DNA of 33,455 nt from Flammula alnicola (Eukaryota; Basidiomycota; Agaricomycetes; Agaricales; Strophariaceae), in contig JADNRV010000450.1 in assembly GCA_015499995.1 (NCBI GenBank), positions 1-33,455 of the forward strand, written 5' to 3'. A model generated the notes under the pieces. That model had not been told where the DNA came from, ran no database searches, and saw nothing but the letters and a program-made list of their open reading frames with translations. Both the position numbers and the translations under genes were made by a program. Positions 1-10,244 of the stretch are shown piece by piece. Positions within the stretch are counted from its first letter, which is position 1. Each line of letters starts with the position of its first letter.

Positions 1-118
1 TGTTTCTTGTTTGTACACTTTTTCCCCTGTTTTCTCTTCCGTACGATCGCAAGGTCTGGCAACAACCATTCAAATATTCACTGCCTACACTTCTGACCAT
101 CGACATCCTTCGGAACAG

Positions 119-2566
119 ATGGCTAGCGAAACAAAATCCATTAAAGACTATGGAGGAGAAATCGAAGTACTCCCTGCAGAAGATCAAGACGAAATCCAGC
201 TGGTAATTAAATCATGGGCATAACCAGGAGAACCTACGGCAAAGATGGGCTACGCATTGGCGATGGTCGTGTCTGGCAAGTGATGACAACTGGCATGGCT
301 GCGGGTATCGGAATGCGTTCTATTATTCCCCTTGAACTTGATATCCAATGTCTCTGGCATGGTGTCAGTTTGAGGGTACATAGATTGCAGGAAGATTGAG
401 ATTATACCGCTTGAACCTGAACAGCGCTCATACCTGCGTAGGGAAGCCTCCCAGTGTTATCGTTCATTTCTTTCATCCCTTTGTTCGCGGGCTTGCTCGC
501 CCTACTGACTTTCTGTCGTAGGAGGGTCTCGGATACAGGCAGGTATGTCATCGTTATCTTGCTTCTTCAGTGCATTTTCAATCCTCGTTTTTATACAATT
601 CAGCAACTCCATCGTACCTGGCATTTAGCTGAAAGTTTTGCGGCAAGTTTCTGCGCTTTAAATTTTATTGGAGGCGTTAGGTTTGTCTTGGTCTCTTCTA
701 ATGCAACTAGCTTCTGATGCGATATCTTGAATCCAGATCAGCTATATTTCTTGGTCTTTTAGCGGGTGGACCTGCTGCTTTGTGGTATCCATCTATATAT
801 ATTCTCCGTTTCCCGACATCGTCGTTGATGTGTATTTTTAGGTCTTCGTCCTTGATTACCATTGTTTTCATGTTAATCACTGCAGCCGTTCTTGCAGAGA
901 TTTGCTCGGCTCTTCCTCTGAGCGGATCGATTACATTTGGGCCGCAGAAAGCGCTGGACCAAAGTATGCCAGATTCTTTGGTTTCATCGTGGCTTGGTGG
1001 TCTTGCACTGCTTGGATGACTTTTGTCGCTGGTAATTGCCAGGTTAGCCATACTTTCTATAAAGCATTTTATTTCTAATATCCATTTTTAGAGTACTGCG
1101 AACTACATCGTTTCGCAGCTTGCGGTCTGGGAGATCGACTTTCCTGGAGGAACAACCAACGACAATGTCAAATGGCGTGCGCTTATCTGGGCGATATCAG
1201 AAGGTTTACTTATAGTGCATTGCAATCAACTATCTTCCTCCTCGGATGTACTCCGTGTTTTTCCGTTTTTCTGTCTTCTGATGATGCTCGACTTCTTCCT
1301 TTGCCTCATATGGCTTCCCATGGGGTGTCAAACATACGGTTTCAGATCCGCGAAAGAAGTCTTCACCATGACCAGTATGCATTCAAGCTTCATCCTTGCT
1401 GTCACGAACCTGACTTCATAACACGTACAGATAACGGAACTGGAGCACCCGCAGGTTGGAACTGGATCTATCTTTGAGCAGCCTCAGAATGAACAATGAA
1501 GCAACTTCTAATGTCTATCAAATAGCCTATTCACTACTGGACAATGACGGCTTTGATGCTTCTGGTCATATTGCCGAGGAAACTAAAAATGCGCGGTAGG
1601 ACCTTCATTATCGTCATATTTCTCTCCCTTACGTAGCTTGTTCTTCAGAATTATTGCCAGTAAAGGCATTTTTTCCAGTGCTCTTGCAACGGGTTTTGAG
1701 CTTCATAACCACCATCCTCTTTCTGTTCTGTACTCCCGACCTCGAATCCTGTTCTCTCTTGTGCTCCTCAACCGTTTGTGCAATTATACGCCCTCGCCTT
1801 GGCAAGAAAGCAAGCATTTCATGACAGTGATCGCTGTGCTTGGCCTTATTGTCGTGCGTGATAACCTCGGATATGATCACTCGAGCAAAAGTTGACGCAA
1901 ACATATTCAAGTACTAGCATTCATTGTTGCCGCTTCCCGACTGGTGTTTGCAGTTGCTCGTGATGGTGTATTGCCATGTCATTGGATAGGTCAGGTCGAC
2001 TCCCAGGGCAGCCCAAACATGCGTTACTGTTATTTACATCTTCGGCGCGACACTTCTTTGCATGATTCTACCAAGTCAAGTCGCGTTCACGTCTCTCGTG
2101 TCAGCTGGTGCCGTACCCACCATCGCAGCATATGGTTTAATCGCATTGCTCCGCCTAACGATGACACCAAATCACTTCAAATCATCTTACTTTTATCTTG
2201 GACGCCTCGCCAAACCTTTTTATCTCTGCGCGGCCTTGTTCAATGCACTTATAGTCGCGGTATGGTTTTAAACCTAACTACATCACTGAAACCCTAATTT
2301 CGCTAATTTATCGAATTAGGTCATGCTATCGCCCTTTTTCTTTCCTGTCTCTGCGCAAACTTTCAACTTTGTGGGTTGCGCTCTCCTGCACGCTTTTGTC
2401 TCCATCTCATTATTATTTCCAGGCCTGTGTTATTTTCGGCAGTATCACTGTCTTCGGAGTCTTGACCTGGTATTTTACGCCACCCGAGAAATGGCTCCCT
2501 CGCGAGCACATCCTGCAGGCCCTTGATGCAGCTGAACAACGACCGGATCACACTCATCGCGATTAA
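119..2566 (+). pseudogene. Decayed APC-superfamily amino-acid permease (GABA-permease-like)
   Basis: This is the relic of a plasma-membrane amino-acid transporter of the fungal APC/GABA-permease type. Family-like pieces occur in the right order but in different frames: an N-terminal MASETKSIKDYGGE start at 119, a segment reading AKMGYALAMVVSGK near 245, AEICSALPLSG near 893, WAAESAGPKYARFFGF near 945, YIVSQLAVWEIDFPGG near 1105, DGFDASGHIAEETKNAR near 1550, FAVARDGVLPCHWIGQVDS near 1949, ILPSQVAFTSLVSAGAVPT near 2067, and a C-terminal TWYFTPPEKWLPRE before the TAA at 2564. Single-base indels separate these pieces, for example between the AEICSALPLSG and WAAESAGPKY segments, inside the exon near 1690-1830 and near 2020. 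An in-frame stop follows the first exon, with no plausible intron to remove it. No continuous protein can be made. The degree of conservation suggests recent decay; sequencing error is less likely because neighbouring genes are clean. Confidence 0.8.
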
Positions 2567-3017
2567 AACTCTTGGGCCGTTGGTTGATGTCTTTTAACGA
2601 CGTGGGGGTATTTTGTACACGTTATCTTTTCCATTTTTTATCTATATTCTCCTACAAATATAGTCTTCGTTGCATATATTTTGGCTATCTTTGTGAGGAA
2701 GGTGAAGAACCCAGTTTGATAGGATGTCTACATAGCGTTGTCTATGGCAGTTGCATATGCACACTTGACAATGTTCCAAAATGGCGTCATTCCTGGTTTG
2801 CCCTATGTATCGCCTTCGACTTGCACCTCAACATCGTCTTATGGATCATTCAATGACTTATACGTAGATCCCCTAGGTGTTCCGTGCACGTTGGTTGGTG
2901 TGTTATCTAAATGTGGCTTGTCTACTGTCATGTTTTTTAAGTAGGTTTAATATCATTAAATATAGATCCTCCATTACCTAGATACTAAATACAAGTGAAT
3001 GGTATATGATTCGAGCC
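2567..3017. other. Intergenic: convergent 3' flanks
   Basis: About 450 bases lie between the permease relic and the 3' end of the nitronate monooxygenase gene. Short open frames occur here (for example at 2738-2944) but show no family motif and no consistent splice pattern. I see nothing I can call beyond likely 3' untranslated sequence. Confidence 0.4.
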
Positions 3018-4367
3018 CTAGAGCTTGACTTTCACAAGCTTGGCATTGTCCTGGAGAATTTTGACGGCGTCCGCAACCATGGTATCGACGATAACTTGTG
3101 CAGGGAGAACTTCCTTAATAACAGCGGAAACGCTGCCCATGAGCCATGGCCTCCCCTCGAGAGACTTTTCGGGGTGCTTCTCGAGTTCATTGTAGTGGGG
3201 GATAATACCCTTGGAGGTGAGCTCCTTGATCTCTTGTTGTCGGTTGGACTCCCTGAAAAAATAGCCTCAGTTAGCATCTGAGTGCGGAAAAGTAGAGAGG
3301 AACTTACCAGTCAGCAACGTAAGGAGTCTTCCTCACACGCATGGGCCGTCCAGTGAAGATGACGGTCCTGGCAACATCCTCGAAGCCAGCGGATACGACG
3401 AGCTCCTTGTGCAGCTTGGGTGCACCGGCTTCCACTGAGGCGACGAAACGCGTGCCGACCCACACACCCTGGGCTCCCCAGGAGAGGTTGGCAGCAAGAC
3501 CCCGTCCGTCGAAGACGGCACCGGCACCAATCACGTAGACGGGCTTGCCATTCAGAGGCGATTTGTAGCCCTTGACGGCGTCCACACAGGCGGGGATGAG
3601 AATGCTTGCAGGGATATCACCAGTGTGTCCTCCACCCTCGCCAGCCTGGGCGCAGATGAGATCAACACCGACTTCGAGGGCCTTCTTCACATGCTTGGGG
3701 TGGCCGACCATGTTCATGACGAGGATGCCGGCTTTATGGAGCTCATCGATAGCCCATTTGGGAGGAATACCGACGGCAGAGACGAAGAGGGTGGTTCCCT
3801 CCTCAATGATGACCTGGATAAGCTCCGGGAGCTGACCCTTGGTATAATCGGTCTACGAAGAAAGCAGTTCTGTTTGTAAAGTTTAAGAAATGCTGTTAAA
3901 AAGGAGACATACGTTGGTCTTGCGAGCACTTCCACCAACTTGGGGCAGCAGCAGGTCGACACCGAAAGGTGCCTTCTTGTCCTTGAGATCCTTCTTAAGC
4001 AATTGGATCTAAAAACAGAAACGTTAAGTGCGTCATTCTCGTAATGTGAGATGTATGAAGTTAAGAAGGGGGCCAAGAATACATCGTGATGGTGCTGCAA
4101 TGGATGGATCGGAGAAAGTGTGAATGTGTTGCTTACCTGTTGGCGAAGGATTTTAGGTGTGTATCCAATACCACCAATGACACCCAGTCCACCAGCGTTG
4201 GTGACGGCAGCTGCAAGCTCAGGACCAGCAGCCACGTTCATCCTAGAAATCACGAGCAAAATGTCAGGACATGCAACGCGAACGTTTATCAGAGGTACCT
4301 ACCCGGCAAGCAGGATGGGGTGCTTGATGCCAAAGAGCTCGGTAACTGGTGTTGTAATGGTGGCCAT
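3018..4367 (-). CDS. Nitronate monooxygenase (2-nitropropane dioxygenase family)
   Basis: Five exons (4367-4303, 4242-4137, 4008-3913, 3852-3308, 3252-3018) join to 1047 nt, or 348 residues, the usual size for this FMN-dependent TIM-barrel family. Members oxidise alkyl nitronates such as propionate-3-nitronate, using FMN and O2. The N-terminus reads MATITTPVTELFGIKHPILL. It is followed by the FMN-loop sequence GGLGVIGGIGYTP (about residues 38-50), the signature AQAGEGGGHTGD (about 157-168) containing the histidine thought to act in catalysis, and a phosphate-binding stretch around GAVFDGRGLAANLSWGAQG. All introns are 54-129 nt with GT-AG ends and matching phases. The start was chosen because it gives the conserved N-terminus and lies about 70 bases below a TATA-like box. 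No signal peptide is visible, so a cytosolic or mitochondrial location is likely. A single-copy stand-alone gene with no breaks. Confidence 0.93.
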
Positions 4368-4436
4368 TGCGGGGAAGACAAGAAGAAGAAGTGGTGGATG
4401 AAGGACAATCTGGGGTATGGCAGGGGATGGGAGAAA

Positions 4437-4444
4437 TATTTATA
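4437..4444 (-). promoter_or_regulatory. TATA-like box of the nitronate monooxygenase gene
   Basis: On the minus strand this reads TATAAATA, a full match to the TATA consensus, about 70 bases above the ATG at 4367. A CT-rich stretch (minus strand, roughly 4371-4395) lies between them, as is common near fungal start sites. Function is inferred from position only. Confidence 0.45.
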
Positions 4445-5276
4445 TGTTACTCTTGAGCATGATATACCCGGCTAAGCTGGTGCTGGGCAGTTGCGGCAAC
4501 AATCTGATGCCGGTGCCGGCGCTCCCTCAGTGCCAGACTTGGTCTCCTTTTGCTGCCTTCAAGTTCGTTTTTCATGATGACTGTCGGAGCGATCATCAAA
4601 GTTCGACGGTGGCCAGCGATCGCCACGCATCACTATAGCATGAACGGGCATCCGTATTGATTTTAAACCTTCTAGAGACAGTGATTCATCACCAATTCGC
4701 ATTTCTGATTATGACCTCTTGGCATATGCCAGCCACCGCTTGCAGCACCACCGGATCTACTCACACCTGACATGAATTTGCAATTGATCTTCAAGTTATC
4801 ATTTATGTACGCCAGAGCCCGGCGTTCCGAGTATTTATAACCCCGAGTCCTGAACAATTTAATTCGAAGTTCCATCGCGACCGGCCGGTCGACTCGGATG
4901 GAACGGATGACGAGTTCATGGACGCGTAATGCTACTATTTCTACCTTTAGAATCAATACCGCGCGCGAAGCCACTTTGGAAAGTGTGCTTCACCGTGGTG
5001 TAGAACTCACTGACGCGCGTCTAATTAAATTTAGAACGCTTCTGAAGCCTCCGCGGCGATGAGGATGCATCATATCATATCTCAACTGTCAAACAGAGTT
5101 ATTGAGAGGGATTTGCGTTCAGATCTAAATAGTGTACATGTACAGTGGGAGTTACAGATCGGTACATAAAGCGGATATAGAGGAAAGTAAAGGGGTCGGG
5201 AGTGAGGTAGGATATCAGATCATGATGAACAATGATTAGGTGTGTGGTGTATTGATCCGCGGAAGATAGGATGATA
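4445..5276. other. Intergenic between nitronate monooxygenase 5' side and RING gene 3' side
   Basis: About 830 bases without a gene I can support. It should hold the upstream regulatory sequence of the nitronate monooxygenase and the 3' untranslated part of the RING gene. The 100-codon minus-strand frame at 4672-4974 has no recognisable motif and no flanking exons. Confidence 0.4.
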
Positions 5277-6309
5277 TTATGGGACGCCTTCATAGGCAAG
5301 GCGAAGTCGTTTGGTATGCGAGAAGGTTGGAGGAGGGCTGTCACTCTCCTCCCTCACCCTTCGTTGGGCAGTCGAGCGGCGCGGCAATGGCCTTGTGATT
5401 CGTTCAATTTTGTTTTGCATAGAGGATCGAGACGGTGCATTGTACTCAGGGACATCGATTTCCGACCTGTCGTTTGCGTCGTCTTCTATCGTGGAGGTCA
5501 ATTGCTGTTGGAGCAGATTCATCCTAAAGCCATGTTTAGTCCATGTCTTCAAACGATAACGGAGATGCTTACCTGGCCTCCTCTTTTATCAAATGCGATG
5601 TCAGCTCGTTGCTTCTTTTGGTCAACCTGGAGTTCTCCATTTTCATGAGCGCAATTTGAGCATTGAGTCTATTGATGGTGTCAAGATGTTCTTCTTCAGC
5701 ATCTTCAGCCTCTTCGAGCTTTTCCCCAAGCTCTTGAAGCTTCTCGTGAGCCTCGGCTTCGCCATTTCTGTGGGCAGAGAGTGCCGCAGAGAGTGCTTCG
5801 CAGCGTTGCAAGAGAGCTTCCTCTCCTTTTGTTTTCATTTCGAGACGCTTTTCGGCCTTCTTAAGCCTCTTCTGCAGAGAGGACTGTGGTGAAACATCGA
5901 TGTAGACGCGTCGCACGGCATGGGATATGAAAGGGTGATATTTTTTGGGAAGATATGTAAGCTATTCTGCCAATCAGCATGAGGTTAAGTGGTAGTAAAT
6001 CAGGGAGATACTCACATCTGGGATAGCTGTGTCAAGTCGCGTAATTTGTCGTCAGTTAGCGGTCTGAGCCACTGGCGTAGTGACGCGTACTAATATTGAA
6101 AGTGGCGCGACAGTCAGGGCAAGTAGAGGTCATTTCCTGGTTCGCAGGAACGTTGACGTGTTCCGAGAGACATTCCTTGCAATATAGGTGCCCTGTCGTT
6201 AGAAGAAAATCGATAACGGTCGATAATACTAGATGAACAGTTGGCGCGTACCACAGGGCAGACAAACCGGGTCTTTGAAGGTCGATAGGCAGATAGAGCA
6301 CTGAGACAT
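5277..6309 (-). CDS. RING-finger (C3HC4) coiled-coil protein, putative E3 ubiquitin ligase
   Basis: Five exons (6309-6252, 6192-6091, 6026-6016, 5961-5573, 5523-5277) give 807 nt, 268 residues. The RING lies at the very N-terminus: C4, C7, C19, H21, C24, C27, then C44 and C47 in STCPDCRATF. This is a zinc-binding C3HC4 arrangement typical of E2-recruiting ubiquitin ligases. A conserved-looking bridge (PDLTYLPKKYHPFI) leads to a long charged coiled coil (about residues 90-190, rich in E, K, L and R). The tail (about 230-268) is basic and proline-rich. Exon 3 is only 11 nt. It is supported because it restores frame, both flanking introns (64 and 54 nt) have GT-AG ends, and intron 2 has a CTAAC branch site. 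Substrates cannot be inferred; the architecture allows self-association through the coil. Confidence 0.8.
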
Positions 6310-6696
6310 CTCTACGAGTGTATGGATAGTGAATACTTGGGCGGTGTCGACGGATAAATTTGAAGCTGAACCTGACTGGAGGAAAGTACGGTTGGGAGAG
6401 CACTCTGACTCTCTCAGCTGAGCAGCACTGACGCGCCAATAAAGTACGCGCACGTGACTAAGTACGGCAAAGTGTCAAATGTCATTCAACAAAAGCAAAC
6501 ACAAGTGCTTTTGCTCCTTACGGCGACATCCTGTTGGCCAGCGCTCTTGGCCACCACACCATCGACCAACGGGGTGGCATAAGTCACTCGAATACAGAAA
6601 AGGTCGCCATTTTACAGCCACTGGACTAGCTTGGGATCCCATTTCTTTCCAGGACGGATTTAATACCACTATTTCTTTTCATCTAGGTGTCGGTGA
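6310..6696. promoter_or_regulatory. Shared divergent promoter, with CCAAT at 6436-6440 and CACGTG E-box at 6451-6456
   Basis: The RING gene (minus) and the coiled-coil gene (plus) start 387 bases apart, head to head. Within this gap are a CCAAT pentamer and, 10 bases later, a perfect CACGTG palindrome, the core site for bHLH factors of the Pho4/Cbf1 type. Both are short motifs and could be chance. The shared position suggests possible co-regulation of the two genes. Confidence 0.4.
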
Positions 6697-8450
6697 ATGT
6701 CGTCAGGTCCTACAAAGTTCTCTCAGATATCCGAAAACACACTATCACCCTACAAGCTCTCAAGGGATTATTCAGTGTCTAGGTCTTCTTCGCGCAGCTC
6801 GTTGCGTACACACAGTCCTTCGTTCTCGCTTGACGACCCAGGTAAGTGCATCACATCGTCTCGTTATAGACGACCTTGAGACTGACGAGCAAGCCCCTCA
6901 GTCGCCGTGCGGAATCAGATGTCCACGCTGAAACATACTATAAGGCAACAGCAAGCCCAGTTGAACACCCTCGAAGGCATTGTTCGTAGCGGCCCCCGAC
7001 CATACGGTCCGGAATTGACAGACGACAATTATAACATGGCAGCACCATCATCCTCGACACCACCGTCATCTTATGTGCCTACGGCAATACAGACACCCAC
7101 CAACATCAAACGTCGGTCCAGTCACGATGTTCTGTCAAGCCTAGCCGGTCCAGATTCCAGTCTACCTCTACCAAAACGTGAGATCATAGAAGAGAATGGT
7201 ATTCGGGAAGGCATCCCCATGCAATCGCCATATAAGCGGACACCGAGCCCGACGAAATCTCGTGCGTCTTCCTCGCTATATATACATTGTCTCAACCTGC
7301 TTCATGGCGCTCTCTCTAGGGATACCAGTATCATCAGTTGGTAAGTATCTCTCTCTTGCACAACAATCATATTTTTCTTAATATCATGATCATATAGGCA
7401 ACGCACGAGCGCTAGCTGATGAAGGAACTGCTTCACGGCCTCCTCCGAGTTCCTCAAAATTGTCCCCCATTGACCCATCAGAAACATCCTCGTCTTCCCT
7501 TCTACCTCCCCCCTCACCAAACAGGCGATTGTCGCTCACACCAGGCGGCACGACAAAGGTTCTCGCAGATCTACAGACGGGCGTGGTTAACGCCAGAAAT
7601 GCCCTAGAAAACACAAAGACACAGCTGCGACTGTCACAGCGGAGCGTCGCGCAATTGACACGGCAGACCGAGGATTTGAAGGAAGGCAGAGAAAGATTGA
7701 GGTTGGAAAATGAAGGCCTCAATAACGTGGTGGCAAGGAAGGAGAGGTTATTGCAGGAGGTACGTACATTGCTACATGTGTCCGACAACGTGTTCAAGTT
7801 ATTTTTTCAGGTACTAGAACGTGCGCGGAAAGCTGAGGCGGAAGCTGCCGCCTTGAAAGCACAACTCAAGAATGAAACGTCAACGTCGAAGAAGACAATT
7901 CGCGAGATGGAGGCTACACTTTCAGAATCCACTGCCCTGTCCCAGAAGTCAGAACGCGAATATATTACGCTGCGGGATAGTCTGAAAGGCATGGCGGAGT
8001 CTTGGAAACAGGATACAGACCGCCTACGGGAGGAGATGCGCAAGCGGGAGGATAAACTGCAAGCCGAGGCTCAGCGCCTTGGAAAGATGTATCGGGATTT
8101 GGTGTCGGAGATACAAAAGTCTAACGAGGGCAAGGAGTTGTTGAAGAAGCTGAAGGAGGAGAACCAGACGCGCTCGAAGGAGGTAGAGAAATACTGGACG
8201 GAGCAGATTGAATCAATGAAGCAGGAAGTAGATAAGGAGTCACGGAATAGTGAAGAGGCGAATAGGATCGCTAAGTGGGTTTTTCTTTTCTCTTGTTCTT
8301 GCTAGGCCATACTTACTGACTTTTTTCCATAGACATTTATCGGAAGAACTAGCGAGACTGCGGCGGTTAATGCAGAGCGCTGGACGCAGGACGTCGAGCG
8401 ACGATAACTCAGACCACACTGCGCCTCAAAAGCCCGATCCACCTCCATGA
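6697..8450 (+). CDS. Coiled-coil protein, possibly She3-domain-like
   Basis: Six exons (6697-6841, 6902-7261, 7320-7340, 7398-7759, 7811-8274, 8333-8450) join to 1470 nt, 489 residues. The start MSSGPTKFSQISE lies in a serine-rich leader. A short helical segment follows (MSTLKHTIRQQQAQLNTLEG, about residues 54-73), then a disordered Ser/Pro/Thr linker to about 220, then a long coiled coil (about 225-470) with strong heptad-like E/K/L/R patterning. The tail is short and polar. I associate the order helix, linker, coil tentatively with fungal proteins annotated as SWI5-dependent HO expression protein 3 (She3, an adaptor linking RNA-binding protein and myosin in mRNA transport). That link rests on general resemblance only. 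A cytoskeletal or spindle-pole coiled-coil protein is an equal alternative. Exon 3 is 21 nt. All phases agree and there is no break. Confidence 0.72.
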
Positions 8451-9293
8451 TACCCATAGCCCCGATTTTTGCCTCATAAGCCCTTCACGCAGTGGCTGCT
8501 GATATTACTTTTTGCGATGGATGTCGAACAGACTTTTTACAGGCAGGATCTCTTCTGTTCATCAAGCTTAGATGAAGTCTTACACTTCATGCACGAGTCC
8601 GCATTACTTACAACCCCTCGTTTACTCTCTTTCTTTCTATCCTTCTTCTTCCCACATTCTCATTGACGACCGCAAGATTTAAGTCTTTACGACCTGACAC
8701 TAGCCTCCACATTGCCTTTCTTTGCATGATATTCTCGTAGTACAATCCAACCACGGCCCTTAGTTCTCATCACTCTCGTTATCATTTTCGCACATGCATA
8801 TACCCTACTTAATCGACTTGTCATGCTGTCCCGTCTTGCGCTATCTATATTGAATAGGTAATCGCTTCCTTCCTCGACCTCTGTCGTAGGCTATCGTAGG
8901 CGAGCTACCGTAAGTATGGCCAGCAGTAGGACAGAGCAGACACAATATGGGAATCTTCTCTTACCCATCGGGTGGTAGTACCCGCTCGCCCCAAGATGCA
9001 GCACGGCAGCTGGTATCCTGCCAGATCGTGAGTCGCTTCGTACTGTCGCTGCAAGTGTCGAGCGCTGACGTCCAGTTCTGCTTCTCGGCATTGGGAGCGC
9101 CGTGGTATCGTTATGCGCCCACCGCGTCTGTGACTGCGTCGTCGTGAATCCACATACGAAACCGCGTCTCCCGATACGAGAGGACATATATTTTGTATAT
9201 CGATTGTAGCATCGTTTGCACAACCCGTTATAAGACTGTAAGCGTCATGTTCTATGCGAGGGAGAAAATGGGAAACGCTGCTACTCACCCTCC
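8451..9293. other. Intergenic: convergent 3' region, no gene seen
   Basis: About 840 bases between the stop of the coiled-coil gene and the end of the kinase relic. The left part is pyrimidine-rich, as in a 3' untranslated region. Open frames of 110-127 codons on the minus strand (8891-9288) show no motif, have atypical composition and overlap each other, so I do not call them. Confidence 0.4.
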
Positions 9294-10040
9294 CTACGCA
9301 TTGTAGAATAAGAGACTGAGGAGCTTACGCACAGCCTTGGTTTCGTCTTGCCGCCTCTCGGTGGGAAGATGCGAGACAAAACTCGATGCCATCCTGGCGA
9401 CATCAATTCGGGATCATGCATCCGGCAATATTTCCAGAACTCAGGATAGAAGCCACCGGACTCCTGGTCCAAGATGGCGGTGATGTCGAGCCCTGAACGA
9501 GGATGTTCTTAGGAACGAGGTCGCCGTGCGTCAGATAGATGGCCGCGTTGCGCGGTAAACGACCAAGAAGCGACTCCACATACTCCTCGCATGCAAAGTA
9601 CAAGGAGATCGTCCGGTAGTGATCGAGGAAATCTCCGACACTTGAGAAAGCGTACTTTGGGACGAAGTATTGGAAAATAAGTCGACTCATACTGTCGATG
9701 ACTTGGTCCAAAGGAACTCCAGGCAACTCCTCCAGGCAGAGATACCAAGCCCCTAACTGACGGTGACGGTGACTGACCAGAGGACCGCTCGTCCTTGCGG
9801 CGACGATGGAGAGGTGGATGGTGGAGAACGCGTGGCACAGGAAGAGACGTTTTTCTCCGCACGAACAAGAGAGCTCAGATATCTTCTGTATACTCCTTCC
9901 TGTACTTGATAACGACACCAGGCAAGGGTCTAGCGAACGCGCTTGGACCTTGGTGATCGACCTGTTGCAGCGCTCTCAAGTCGGCCTTAGACTTGGGCGG
10001 CAGGAAGTTGAACATAACCTGAGCAGACATGCACCACGTC
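9294..10040 (-). pseudogene. Decayed aminoglycoside-phosphotransferase-like kinase
   Basis: Minus-strand pieces of a fungal APH-fold small-molecule kinase occur in order but in shifting frames. They are LPGVVIKYRKEYTE (near 9910, the strand that would carry the nucleotide-binding lysine), VRRKTSLPVPRVL (near 9840), LEELPGVPLDQVIDSMS (near 9720), and the catalytic-loop motif THGDLVPKNILV (near 9510) with the expected His-Gly-Asp and Asn. After a one-base slip comes DITAILDQESGGFYPEFW (near 9450), holding the metal-binding aspartate, and then, after another slip, a C-terminal KAVRKLLSLLFYNA ending at 9294. There is an in-frame TGA after the first piece and at least three frame changes. These are not explained by introns, so no functional kinase is encoded. 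This family is large and fast-turning in agarics; substrates are mostly unknown. Confidence 0.72.
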
Positions 10041-10244
10041 GAGTCAAAGTCAAGACCTGTAAGTGCGGAAGCGTAGCGTACAGATAGTGCATGGACTCGA
10101 ATCTATTCGAATGATTAATTTCCGCGTTACCGGACACGCTATGTCACATCACCTGACTCTTGGCAACAGAATCATCCCACATGCCGCTGACAGCGTGTGC
10201 TCATCCAGTACCACAACATTTGCTCCGTATCAAGCGTACTAACG

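Noticed and set aside
4672..4974. 100-codon minus-strand frame between nitronate monooxygenase and the RING gene
   Set aside because: No motif, no splice context, and it lies in the expected promoter of the nitronate monooxygenase.
8891..9288. Overlapping 110- and 127-codon minus-strand frames
   Set aside because: They overlap in two phases, have no family resemblance and no supporting exons.
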